From Eleusine coracana subsp. coracana (taxonomy: Eukaryota; Streptophyta; Magnoliopsida; Poales; Poaceae): a stretch of 64,000 nucleotides of DNA. Of this stretch, positions 37,663 through 48,559 are shown one piece after another (position 1 is the stretch's first letter; the number at the start of each line of letters is the position of its first letter). The stretch is taken from positions 36,400,432 through 36,464,431 of the forward strand of contig CM064417.1 of NCBI GenBank assembly GCA_032690845.1, in the 5' to 3' direction. Under the pieces are notes generated by a model, which was not told the origin of the DNA, searched no databases, and worked only from the letters and a program-made list of their open reading frames with translations. A program made the translations under genes and the position numbers.

Positions 37663-40600
37663 CTATGCACAATTTATCACGTTATGTGACAGCTCCTTTG
37701 TAAATTGATCTGCCAGATTTTTAGACGTATGGACATAGTCCAACGCTATTACTCCGGAGTTTCTCATCTTCCTGACAGATTTCAACCGCCTTTTCACATG
37801 CCTAGATGACTTTATGTTATCCTTAGAACTGTTTATCTTGACTATCACAGTCTGGTTATCATAGTTCATGGAGATAGTCGGTATTGGTTTTTCAACCACC
37901 GGTAATCCATAAGGAAATCACAAGGCCACTCAGCCTTAATGTTGGCGGTGTCTAATGTTGTTAATTCTACTTCCATGGTAGACCTTATTAAGATGGTCTG
38001 CTTGCAATACTTCCAGGAAACAGCGCCACCTCTGAGTAGAAACACATAACCACTCATGCCATACATCTCATCAGTATCAGATATCCAGTTGGCGTCATAA
38101 TAACCCTCTAGTACCCTCGGATACCTGGTATAGTGAATGCCATAGCTCATTGTACCCTTTAGATAACGCATTACTCTTTCAAGAGCACACCAATGATCAT
38201 CTCCCAGGTTTGACACAAACCGGCTCAATTTGCTCACAGTAAAATAGATGTCAGGCCTCATAGCATTAGCCAAATACATGAGTAAACCGATAATTTGGGA
38301 GTATCTTAATTGATCCCTTGCTATTCTCTAATTTTTCCTTAATAGCACACTAGGGTCATAAGGTGTTGGAGCAAATTGACAGTCGCTAAACCCGAAGCGA
38401 CTCAATATCTTCTCCACGTAGTGGGAGTGCAGAAGAGTGACCCCACCATTACCTTCTCTAATCAGCTTCATGTTAAGAATAACATCAGCTTCTCCCAAAT
38501 CTATCATCTCAAAGTTATTAGATAGAAAATCTTTTACCTCCTTAATCATATTAAGGCTGGTCCCAAAGATTAAGATGTCATCAACATACAAACACAAGAT
38601 GACTCCCTCACCCCCACCATACCGATAATATATACATTTGTCAGCTTCATTCATAGTAAAGTAGGCTGATATCAAAGTTCTTTCGAATTTCTCATGTCAT
38701 TGCTTAGGTGCTTGTTTTAGGCCGTATAGGGATTTCAGTAATTTACATGCAAAGCTCTTTTGACCGTTAGTTACATACCCATCAGGCTGATCCATATAGA
38801 TCTCCTCCTCCAACTCTCCAGGTAGAAAAGTTGTCTTAACATCCACCTGGTGAACGAGAAGACCATGTGAGGCTACCAGAGAAAGTAATACTCGAATGAT
38901 GGTCAAACGAGCAACGGGTGAATAGGTGTCGAAATAATCTTCACCTTTCTTTTGTGAATATCCCTTTACCACAAGCCTTGCCTTGTACCTCTCGATAGTA
39001 CCATCAGGCCTCAGCTTTTTCTTGAACACTCATTTGCATCCTATAGGTTTGCAACCATAAGGATGCTCAATGACTTCCCAAGTACTATTGAACATAATAG
39101 AATCCATCTCACTACTTAGTGCTTCCTTCCACAGGGAGAGGAATATGCCTCCTTAATCATACTGGGTGTGTCATCCACAAGGTACACAATTAAGTCATCA
39201 CCAAAAGATTTTGCAATCCTCTGTCTCTTACTCTTTCGAGTGACTACGATGTCATCCTCCTCAGGATTATTCACATGGGGTTCCAAATTGTGTATAACCG
39301 GTGTAAATCTCTCATGAGGTATTATAGATTCATGACCAGAAATTTTATGTTCGTTCTTCATAGGAAAATTACTCTAAAAAAATATAGCGTCTCTGGACTC
39401 AAAAATTATACCGACCACCATGTCAGGTACTCCAGATTTAATAACTAAGAATCTATAACCCATGCTATTAAAAGCATAACCTAGAAAAACACAATCAACG
39501 GTTTTAGGTCTAAGATTGCGCTTTTTGTTAATTGGCACATTCACCATAGCCAAGCAACCCCAAGTGCGTATGTAGGAGAGATTTCCTTTCCTTTTAAATC
39601 ATTCCTCGAATGGTGAAATTTTTTTATTCTTTATGGCACTTTATTCAGGACATGACATGCTATCAATATTGTCTGACTCCACCATTCCTTAGAAAGTCTC
39701 GTGGTCTCTAACATGGCATTAACCAAGTCAGTTAGAGTATGGTTCTTTCGTTCAGCGATCCTATTGGATTCAGGTGAGTAAGATGGTGTCCTCTTATGAA
39801 TAATTCCATGCTCAGCGCAGAAGTCAGAAAATTCATTAGAAAGATATTCTCCACCATGATTAGACCTTAACTGTTTAATTTTTCTCTCAAATTAGTTTTC
39901 TATTTCAGCTTTATAAATCTTAAAATAATGTAATGCTTCATCTTTCATTTTTAGCAAATAAATATAGCAAAATCGGGAACAATCATCTATAAGAGTCATG
40001 AAGTATCTTTTGCCGCCTTTAGTCAACTCGTCGTTTATTTCGCACAGATCGGTATGAACAAGTTCTAATGTCTCTAAGTTCCTCGCCTCTGCAGCCTTAT
40101 GAGGCTTATGAGGTTGCTTAGATTGCACGCATGCACGTCATTTGGAATTTTGACTAAATTAAATTTAGGAATTAAATTCAAAATTTGCTAACTACGACAT
40201 ACACCCAAAATTAACATGATAAAGTCATGAATGTCAAATATTAGACTTATCCAAAATCAAGACATTGTTTACAATATTATTATAGACATTATCATGCAAT
40301 GAAAAGTGAAACAAGCCTCCGCATTCATATCCTTTTCCAACAAATGTCTTGTACTTAGAAAGTACATATTTATTCGACTCGAGAACAATTTTAAATCCAT
40401 CTCTACATAGTAGAGAGCCGCTAACTAGATTTTTCTTGATGGAGGGGACATGCTGGATGTTCTATAAAAGCATGGTTTTTTTCGAAGTACGATTCAGAAC
40501 GACTGTACCAACACCAAGAACACGCATATGCGACCTGTTCTCCATCAACAATGCTCCAGTCACACCGGCCTGATAAGAAGAAAATAAAGAAATATCAGCA

Positions 40601-42220
40601 CATACATGAACATTAGCCCCAGTGTCCATCCACTATAAAGACAAATGACAAACTAAAAAAATAATAGGTAAAAAATTACCATACCCAATGTTCCTGCAGC
40701 CTCGCTAATCACCATGTTTGCTGATTTCTTTGGCTGAATAAATTTGCGATCTGTACACGTACTTGCCCAATGCTCATTGCTGCCGCAAACAAAATAGCCC
40801 TCGTTTTCTTTTCCCTTTTTCTTCTTAAATGTGGTATTCTGTTTTGGCTTCTCTTTCTTTTCCAGCATCTTTTTATTGCGAGATGTGTTGGAGTTATTCT
40901 TCTTCTGCACCACATTAGCGGTAGAAGACTTAACGTCGTTCTCGCGCATGTATTTTGCTTTCGCCCTCTCCTCAACATCAAGAGTCCCAATAAAATCAAC
41001 CACTCTGAACTCTTGTCTCTTGTGTTTTAGAGAAGTAGTAAAATCCTTCTAAGAGGGTGGTAATTTGGAGATAATACCTCTAGCCACAAACTTGTCAGGC
41101 AACACACATGCAATGATGGAGGATGAAAATCATTTGAGGTGTGGCGAAATTGATGACATAAAATGTGTTGCAAAAGCAAAGTACACCAAAATACTACGCA
41201 AACTGAAAATTAACTTGCAAAAATATATTGTAGCTTTATTTGCTGTGGACTCTGAGCCTTTCCTTTCTTATTGTCCATCTTTCTTGTACTTGTCCTTATA
41301 GTTTATATTCAAAACACTCTTGTTAGTTTGAACTTTTACCGTGACCCCTGTGGGCCAAACAAGCAACAAATAGGGGCACGAAATTGGCCTAGTAGGCCCA
41401 CAGCTAACAAAATAACGATTCGCTTGCCTTTATCCTCCTCCAGTTCTTTCCTCTGGTTCGTCTCCGCTATGGTCTCCAATGGTGGCATGGGCACGGACAC
41501 AACGGAGAGCTCCAGGGTAGGGAGTTCTTGCCAAAAATCGAGGTATGGCGAGTGCCCCACCTCGCCATACTGAGAGCTCTGCCACTGCACACATGAAAAT
41601 TGTTAGAGTTCTTTTGTCGGTGACTGTATTTCATTAGCTTGTTCAACTACAGAACGGTTCTTAAGCATCTTATAGTTAAACATTTGCCCCATGAGGTACA
41701 GCTCACTCCCCGTATCAGAAACATCAAATTTGACGTCCAAAGCATCCCACAGTCCCTTGGCAGTTTTACATGTGATGTAGGAATCAACATATTTGTCAGC
41801 GAGAGCACTAATCACGACGCCTCGAAATAGGTTGTCGAATGCCACTTTAGGAGTGAATTGTTCGGGCTTCCCCTGTGCGGCGTGATAGCAATTCATCACT
41901 GTCAACCACTGTATCATCCGTGCACGCCACCTCTTATAAAACGTACCATCGAAATCATCGGGTTTCAAGGCAGCAGCAAATCCTCTAATAGAAAAATATC
42001 TATCATGTTTTTGAATTGTTAAGTAATTAGGCATTTTTAGATTGAATTTAATCCAAATTATTCGCATAATTAGCAGCATAGATATGAAGATAGTTTTGAC
42101 AAAATCCTGATCACTAGTTAAGATCTCAACAAAACTAGTAAACACAAAGTAGGTAAGAGTATACCCTGTGGAGGGACTAGTGCCGGAGGCACCGGCGGCT
42201 CCATTTGCACCAGTTGTCAT
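37663..42220 (-). pseudogene. Copia gag-pol polyprotein, decayed
   Basis: Gag: the start at 42218-42220 lies inside the 5' LTR, and the body GFAAALKPDDFDG..FYKRWRARM runs to about 41610. The hAT MITE splits it, and it resumes LPDKFVARGIISKLPPS near 41095. The zinc knuckle CGSNEHWASTC is near 40770. Integrase: LVHTDLCEIND and KRYFMTLIDDCSRF (39892-40128), then NGGEYLSNEF-like remains near 39840-39870. RT: the RYKARLVVKGYSQKKGEDYF motif (about 38940-38990), then KSLYGLKQAPKQ, and the catalytic LYVDDILIFG (about 38575-38610). RNase H: MYLANAMRPDIYF to NLADQFTKELS (37663-38279). Several stops and frameshifts exclude a functional polyprotein. The order is that of copia elements. Confidence 0.92.
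41111..41587. mobile_element. hAT-type MITE inside copia gag (477 bp)
   Basis: It is flanked on both sides by CACACATG (41103-41110 and 41588-41595), a perfect 8-bp duplication as in hAT elements. The right end inverts to CAGTGGCAGAG and the left end starts CAATGATGGAG, so they form imperfect CARTG-type terminal repeats. Removing it restores the gag frame QFSCV-LPDKFV. It contains a minus frame of 84 codons (41336-41590) with no recognised domain. Confidence 0.85.
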
Positions 42221-42885
42221 AATACATTGCTTGAAGTAGTCGATCGTAGTCGATGTAGGAAGAAGGTTGATGTCGTGCAGTCACTCGAACAGCTCCTAGG
42301 GGCGCACCGGGAAGACGTGAGCAGTCGCGTGAAGCGTTCCCCAAAAACCTGATTGCCCGCACCACCCAAGCAGATGTTGCTTGCGGAAGAGGTTCCAGAG
42401 GCCTTCTCTCCTGGGAAACCGTGCACGCGGATCACCGGGACGGGGAAGAAGACTTGGAAGGCAACGTGAGAGGAAGGTGTGATCTCACGGGGGGAGAGGG
42501 GAGATTAGGCAAGGCCAGGGAGGACTTATATACTGGTCGTTGTGTTAATGGAAATAATGGCTCCACAATCAACACTATAACGGAAGGAATAAATACAATT
42601 GATTTCTTTGTGTAACAGAAATATTAATCATGATCATTTTCAAAATTAAAGCGCAGCCAGCCTCGTCTCGCCTCGACTCGGCGGCGGCGCGCACGCACGC
42701 GTGTGGCTCGCCCCTGGCTTCTCTCAACTTCTCTAGAGGATATAATGGTATTTCACCTAATAAGTTGAGACGGTGAATGATAAGAATTCCATGTGAGAGT
42801 AAATCAATATAGCATTAAATATAGGTCTAGACTAATTAGAATTAATGGAAATAATATGGGCCTTAAAGGCCCGTAATATTCAACA
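42017..42885 (-). repeat. Copia 5' LTR
   Basis: This is the right copy of the LTR pair. A TATA box (CTTATATACTGG on the + strand, about 42526-42537) lies about 310 bp before the gag ATG at 42220, so the ATG lies within the LTR. Confidence 0.9.
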
Positions 42886-43597
42886 TGATTCACATGAACC
42901 CATACGCGCCAGATTAGTTTTGGCCAAGGTTAGATAGAGTTTTCTAGGAATTGCATCTCATACGCAGATCTAGCCAAGTAGACTCCGTTCGATGTGAGCG
43001 TCCAAGTTATCGTGTCATCCTGGGTGACGGAGTGGTGAAGTACCTGGCCCTCCACTAGACTCTATGAAAGTGATTTTAAAGTCACTTTATATTTCGGATG
43101 GGACAAAGTCAATAAAAACTACTATCTCCATCAAAATCAAACATCCTTATCTTTGACTACCACTAATTTTTAGACCAATACTTAGATGTTTCGTACAGTT
43201 ACACTTAGCCCTTGCACAGCACAAACAAGCACATTCAAATAGATTGAAACGGAAGCACAATATGAGTTAGAAAGTGCTTATAACAGAAGCCCTATTAATA
43301 ATATTTGGTAATTTGACGAACAAACTATAAATACCATGGACATATGCTCAGAGCTGATTTCTCAGCCGCACCTGTGAGTTGTGGCTGTACATTTCTTTGC
43401 CCATCAGCGTCAAAAAAAGGAACTTGAAACTTATATGACCAATCACTAGTCATCAGGATAGCACTTGCATCACTATCTGACTCAGTGTAACAACGAAACC
43501 AATTCACAATCAAGGTAAGAAAAACAATCACAAGAACTATCAGATCACCAGCAAGACGCAGCAGCTGAGACCATCATTCACGATAGCGATCAAAGAA

Positions 43598-43786
43598 TCA
43601 GCTCGCGAAATAGGTGACGAACAGCACCACGAACATGAGCAGGTACGGGATCGCCTGATCGATCGCCTGCGTGTCAATCACCCGAGCTGCCGCCATTGCC
43701 GGCTTGTCCTGCGCCATGGACAGCTGCATGAGCCCGGAGAAGAAGAAGGCAGTGAACAGCAGCACGTACGCCTTCACGGCCGCCAT
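43598..43786 (-). CDS. Arabinogalactan peptide, copy 2 (intact)
   Basis: This 62-residue precursor belongs to the arabinogalactan-peptide family (related to Arabidopsis AGP16/20/22-type proteins), which are cell-surface proteoglycans in which short Hyp-glycosylated peptides are GPI-anchored. Visible parts: a signal peptide (about residues 1-25, MAAVKAYVLLF..LSMA), a short mature stretch QDKPAMAAARVID, and the conserved family tail TQAIDQAIPYLLMFVVLFVT, which acts as the GPI-attachment signal. The start is fixed by the family's signal-peptide length and a TATA box 100 bp upstream, although the frame stays open further up to 44086. The mature part has a single Pro, few for the family. No intron is needed. 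Confidence 0.85.
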   Translation of the reverse strand: MAAVKAYVLLFTAFFFSGLMQLSMAQDKPAMAAARVIDTQAIDQAIPYLLMFVVLFVTYFAS

Positions 43787-43886
43787 CTTTGTTTGCAAGC
43801 TTAAGTTGCTGAAGGTCACGTGCAGGTCGTTTGGCCTGAGAAGATGTGTATGGCAATGCGTTGCAAAGAAACCAGCGGTAGTGGAG

Positions 43887-43928
43887 TATATATATGCACC
43901 GTGAGTGTGCTTTGTTTGATCAGGACTT
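43887..43928 (-). promoter_or_regulatory. TATA box and conserved block of peptide gene copy 2
   Basis: TATATATAT lies at 43887-43895, about 100 bp before the ATG. The conserved GTGTGCTTTGTTTGATCAGG block is at 43904-43928. The second block CAGTATTGACTG is at 43997-44008. Confidence 0.65.
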
Positions 43929-44337
43929 GTTTGATGAAGCAAATTGAAAGAAGTTTGAAGTCGTTTTAAACCAGTCAGTCTGTCCGTTCGGCTCGACAGT
44001 ATTGACTGCAGTTGAAAGAGTACTACGACTGTCGTCGAGGCCGGTTTATCCATAGAATTCGTAAAGATGTACCTGTACCGTACCATTTGGTACGAGTTAG
44101 AAAGTGACGCCTGACATCAGATGGCAGACGCCACTATTTTGATGCAGCCGGCGAAACAATGCTGACCGGCGAGACGCGATGCAGTTTCTGTGCGCGCACC
44201 ACACGGCAGGCACCAGGCAGACAAAGAAAAAGGAAAACAGAATCAGGTGCGGACCGTCCGCTGAGACCATTTTTGAGTCGCTTTACAAAGTTATCCGTCC
44301 ATTTGAGAAGGCAGTGGGGTTCATAAGTTAGTACCTA

Positions 44338-44627
44338 CTCCCTCTATATTTTAAAAGAAGTCATTTAAAATATGATTTAACATACCAATGAGTTATTAAT
44401 TAAAAGATATTTTTCTCTGTATATTTATTAAAAATATGTTAGAACTAACTCAATTAATAATATGTGCTTAGTTGAGTGGTTGTTGCTATGTAGCGAAAAT
44501 GTTCAACCTATGAGGTTCCTAGTTCAATTCTTCACAACTATAATATTTTTTTGCTTCTCGAGAAAATGACTTGCTTTTATAAAATCAGCTATAAACCCAG
44601 AACGATTTTTTTTAAGTATGGAGGAAA
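44338..44627. mobile_element. Stowaway-type MITE with a tRNA-like insert
   Basis: The left end CTCCCTCTATATTTTAAAAG and right end TATGGAGGAAA are imperfect inverted repeats flanked by TA. A tRNA-derived stretch (about 44455-44555) lies inside it. Confidence 0.6.
44455..44555 (+). repeat. SINE-like tRNA-derived insert
   Basis: GCTTAGTTGAGTGGTTG (44466-44482) resembles a pol III A box and GGTTCCTAGTTCAATTC (44514-44530) a B box. The spacing of about 35-40 bp fits a tRNA head, and a T-run follows. It does not fold as a good tRNA, so I do not call a tRNA gene. Confidence 0.4.
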
Positions 44628-45043
44628 TACAAACTAACGTAAGAGTATTTTAGGCTTATTTTCTCCATGACAATACGACTTTTTTTATATATAATATGGT
44701 AATTATGGCTCAGAGTTCCTTCTTTTCTTTATCAGTTATGAAGATAAGATATTGCAACCGCAACAACAATAATTTGTTCCATTGTTACGGAAATATGTAT
44801 GAATTCAAAAGCTCAAACAGATACATGTGTTTATACACAACTGAGAGTTGAAGAATTCTTTTTTTCCTTGTCATCTACAACCGGGCCTGATTTTCTGCAA
44901 CTTTAGGCCGGCGTAGAAGGTAAATATGTAGAGTCTGTTGGTAGGCTTCTAGCTTATGCAAAAACCATTTTTGTGCCTTTTTGGTTTATTCAGGTTCATC
45001 TAGAAAATTGTTTAGCAAAACAACTTCTTAGACTCACTTTATA

Positions 45044-45305
45044 CTACTATCTATGTCTCGAATTACTTGTCAATCTAGATCTGATCAAAGTCAAATATTC
45101 TTATCTTTGACCACTAATTTCTAAAATATATATATATATATATATATAATTTAATAACATAATACTTGTATTTTATGTTTATTAAGTAAAATAAATTTAT
45201 AATATATAATTCACATGTCATATTATTATAGAAACTTTGAAATATTGATGGTCAATTGCTTGACTTTGATCAAACCTAAAGTGACAACTAATTTGAAATG
45301 GAGGT
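45044..45305. mobile_element. Degenerate Stowaway-like MITE
   Basis: The left ATGTCTCGAATTACTTGTCA and right GTGACAACTAATTTGAAATG are inverted copies, and the centre is a TA repeat with AT-rich flanks. The ends have lost the exact CTCCCTCC form. Confidence 0.5.
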
Positions 45306-45395
45306 CTTACAAAATTTTTAGGTTACGGTTCATAGTAGAAAAAAAGCGAACAAACTTACTGATACTTTTCGTCGTAAGTTATTTTGAGTTTGGAG

Positions 45396-45785
45396 GTGTT
45401 TGATAGGGATTATAGCTTAATCTAAAGTTAAAGTATCTTAGGATGTATTTGGTAGAGCTTATCACCAACTTATTGAGTAGCTTATACTATCATAAATCAT
45501 AAACTCTATCAAACAGTTTGAAAGCATAAGCACTCATAAGCCAAAACTCCTTTTGTAATATAAGACATAAGCAAGAAAAACCTTGCTTTATCAGCTTATG
45601 GATCAACTCTTTTCGAATAAGTTGTATGATAAGTTATTTTATCAAACAAGTTGATTGCTTATACTACAATAAGCCAGATAAACTATATAAGCACTTTTGA
45701 TAAATAAGTTAGAGTATAAGTAATTTTTAGCATAAGCAAAAATTCTATCAAACACACCCTTTATAAGTTGTATCAAACAGACCCA
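45396..45785. mobile_element. Palindromic MITE with GTGTTTGATA ends
   Basis: The left GGTGTTTGATAGGGATTATA and right TCTATCAAACACACC are inverted. Internal copies of ATAAGCTTAT and ATCAAACA on both strands suggest a foldback MITE. No coding capacity is seen. Confidence 0.55.
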
Positions 45786-46448
45786 TAAATTGGCTCCAAA
45801 CGGAGAAGAGATAACGTGATCATCTTATATAGGAAGGAAAACAACGGCGATAGCACTTATTTAAAACATTTCTTGGGCAAATGGACACCCGCAACAAACG
45901 GCTCGAAACAATCCACTAGGTTGCAATCTTACTTCTTACAGCCGTTGAGATTCCCCACAAAGCAATTTTTTGACTAATATTGTCCAAAATAATATGTGGA
46001 GTCCAATTGAATTTGTTTTACACAAATATGAAAAAGGCTGCAGTTTTTCTTAGTTCCACTGAAGTGAAGAAAAAACTGTTTTACTTAAGGACTTGAGAGG
46101 AAACTACCAAATTACACGTGATGGTTGATGGACACTTTGCTTCCAATGGAGAATCACTGAACTAATTAAGATACATATATACACTCAAGAGATTTGAGAC
46201 GAATAATTCTGATAATAAACTGACCCTAATTGGTACATGAATAAAATATAGTCAGAACTCAAGTTTACACTCCTTTTTACTATTTAATGAATGGACAGAA
46301 CTCTGGATCTCTGTCCTGTGCATCCTTTCCAGAAAAAAAAAAGAGAAAACAAAAGAAAAATTCTTCGGACTTTCTTAGCACTATCTTCTTTTGTTTTCGG
46401 ACCCTCGCATCATATGGTCAGACACAGCTTGACGGCCGTGCAGGAGCA

Positions 46449-46631
46449 TCAATGCGCAAAATAGGTGACGAATAGTGCGGCAAGCATGAGCAAGTAGGCG
46501 ATCGCCTGATCTATCGCCTTAGCGTCGATCACGTGGGCAGTCGCTGATGGCTTGTCCTGCGCCAAGGTCAGCTGCATGAATCAGGAGAAGAACGCGATGA
46601 ACAGAAGGACGTACACCTTCACGGCCGCCAT
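46449..46631 (-). pseudogene. Arabinogalactan peptide gene, copy 3, nonsense mutation
   Basis: The frame starts MAAVKVYVLLFIAFFS at 46631, but codon 17 is TGA where the paralogues have a Gly codon (GGN), inside the signal peptide. After the stop the same frame continues MQLTLAQDKPSATAHVIDAK and the conserved AIDQAIAYLLMLAALFVTYF tail to a stop at 46449-46451. It is two codons shorter than copies 2 and 4. A single G-to-T change explains the stop. A TATA box (46778-46785) and the conserved upstream block (46817-46841) are still present. Confidence 0.88.
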
Positions 46632-46777
46632 CGTTGATACAGTGTCCGGAGTAGTGGTCGTCGGGCTAAAAGATAAGTTGTCTGGGCAACCTTTGAGCGA
46701 GTTTGGAACACAATAGACGATGATGAAACTGTGACTTGGCCTTTCGATGCTTATGGCACGGCCAGCAGGAAGCAGAC

Positions 46778-46841
46778 TATATATAGAGAACAACAAGCAC
46801 GGAGTGAAGAATTTCCAGTGTGCTTTGTTTGATCAGGACTT
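46778..46841 (-). promoter_or_regulatory. TATA box and conserved block of peptide gene copy 3
   Basis: TATATATA lies at 46778-46785. The GTGTGCTTTGTTTGATCAGG block lies at 46817-46841 and CAGTATTGACTG at 46936-46947. Confidence 0.6.
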
Positions 46842-46989
46842 CAGAAAATTTTAAGAGTTAGATGGCTGCCTGTAATGGTATGGAGCTTTGTTTCAAACAC
46901 GTTTACGAATCAGTCAAACTATTGGTCTCGCTCGGCAGTATTGACTGTTCCCTGAGCAGTTCAACTGTTCGAGTAAGATGGATTCCTGT

Positions 46990-48540
46990 ATTGTTATATG
47001 AAGCCATATTTCACTATTTTAGGTCCTGATTTTGGCCCATCAATAAAAAATGTTTTCTTCAAATTATAGTAGACTGAAAATGGACATGCCCCAAGTCTTT
47101 TAAAACAGAACTGCTATGATAAGCATTGAACATGGTGTGGTCATGCACTTCGGCTGTACTAGTATACAAATAAACTATATTTTTTCAATTCCAAATATAC
47201 CCTATAGAGAATACTTAGTAGTGTTGGATGCTACAAGCCTGCAATTTTATGTAAATATCTATCGGCACATATGTTCGTCATTTTTCTATCTTTCTTTCTA
47301 GCTTATCATATTAATTATTAGCTTGATTGCCATTAGATTCATTTTCTACATTGTCATGTATGATCGAATTGACAGTATGGGAGTAACAACTTGTTTTCTT
47401 GTCTATGTTTGATGAAGTGTTTTGGTTGATGATACAGTGAGGTAATTTTTGTAGTTCTACGATTACTTGAGGTTTTCTCATCGTTCATGTGCATGAGGTG
47501 TACGATGAATCCAATGCAACATTGTTATTTATGGCCTGTTTACTAGAGCTTATCTGGAAGTGATTCTCTATGACGTCCTCGAAAAAAAAAACACTCTACG
47601 AATCTGATTCTCTGAAGAGAAGCTATTATGTGGTTGAAGCAAGAAGCACTTAAAATCTGGGTAGAGAATCATTTCACAAAACCAAGCAAGAAACTTCACT
47701 GATTCTGCCAAAGAGACCCTTAATTTGTACATGCCCATAATGCGCTTGAGAGGGATGCACTTGTTTGTTTGTTGTCGTGTGGATATATCAACTTTGAAAG
47801 TGATGTAGCTTGATGTGCATGTTCATTCCATTAACATCCAAGTATATGCATACAGCATACATGTATTGATCTATTCTTTCCCTGCAGCTTGAGCTTTGGG
47901 TCGAGCAGTATTTCCATATTACTTAACTTGGTGTATCGAAGCTAAGAGGATATTTTCTTCTCGAATATATTGGAGAGTTGTGTATCTTTGCTTTAAGAAA
48001 GTAGAATTGATTTTGTAGAAGTTATATACTTCAATTTTATTATTGATAAGAAATGATTCCAGATGGATCTGACTTCTGAATAAAATGGCTTTTTTCACAT
48101 GTGCCAAAAACAGAAACTTGCAGTAGCTCATCTGCAGGAGAATCCACTCAACTCGTTTTATTTACAATGGCACATGTTCGAGATTGGAAAAACAGCAATT
48201 GTCCAAATCTACCGCCATCCATATAATTATTAATTATTTGTCTACAGGCACTGGGTTTCAAAATCTTTGTCTGCAGAACACTAGACGGTGTCCTAGAGAC
48301 AAAGATTTTTTAACGCAGTGTCCTACAGATAAAATGAAACATGTATAATAGAGACATTTTGTGAGTAAATTAAAATTTTTTGACATTGTATCCGGACGCA
48401 GTCATGAACTCATCATACATAAACGTACAATTTTTTTTCAAAAAAAAATGACAACAAACCGATCAGAAAGAACTGAACTGAACGGCCCTGACTCAGCAAG
48501 GAGCTTGTCTGTCCTTTTGGACGTCTCATTGCTCATGGCC
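46990..48540. other. Spacer between peptide units 3 and 4
   Basis: No gene is supported. About 47530-47722 looks like a MITE: GGCCTGTTTACTAGAGCTTA on the left, GATTCTGCCAAAGAGACCC on the right, with AGAATCA-type internal repeats. Confidence 0.45.
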
Positions 48541-48559
48541 CTAACGAAGAAACACCAGA

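Larger units (their letters stand above)
36084..42885 (-). mobile_element. Ty1/copia retrotransposon, complete in outline (6.8 kb)
   Basis: LTRs are 36084-37092 (3') and 42017-42885 (5'); both read TGTTAAG at the left and ATTCAACA at the right on the + strand. The flanking 5-mers are TGATC (36079-36083) and TGATT (42886-42890). The uninterrupted target TGATCCACATGAAC is seen in unit 1 near 25220. Genes run on the minus strand in the order gag, protease, integrase, RT, RNase H. The two LTRs differ in length by about 140 bp because of indels, so the insertion is not recent. Confidence 0.92.
31190..44335. repeat. Arabinogalactan-peptide tandem unit 2, expanded by insertions
   Basis: The left edge matches the start of unit 3 (31200-31300 with 44680-44770). 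The unit then runs in order with unit 1: 31635-31872, a LINE, 35672-36083, a copia element, then 42886-44330. A short inserted piece at about 31310-31488 ends in AATAAAGTCCATCTTTTTT and resembles a retroposon tail. Without the insertions the unit would be about 2.5 kb. Confidence 0.8.
44640..46990. repeat. Arabinogalactan-peptide tandem unit 3
   Basis: It matches units 1 and 2 at its left part (44690-45030 with 31220-31750 and 24487-24610), around the gene, and at the upstream blocks (46817-46947). The middle is replaced by MITEs. Confidence 0.65.

Noticed and set aside
43787..44086. N-terminal extension of the copy 2 frame to 162 residues
   Set aside because: It would run through the TATA box and the conserved upstream block, it lacks any domain, and the family size is about 60 residues with a signal peptide starting at MAAVK.
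44455..44555. tRNA gene
   Set aside because: A and B boxes are only approximate and no proper acceptor stem or anticodon arm can be formed.
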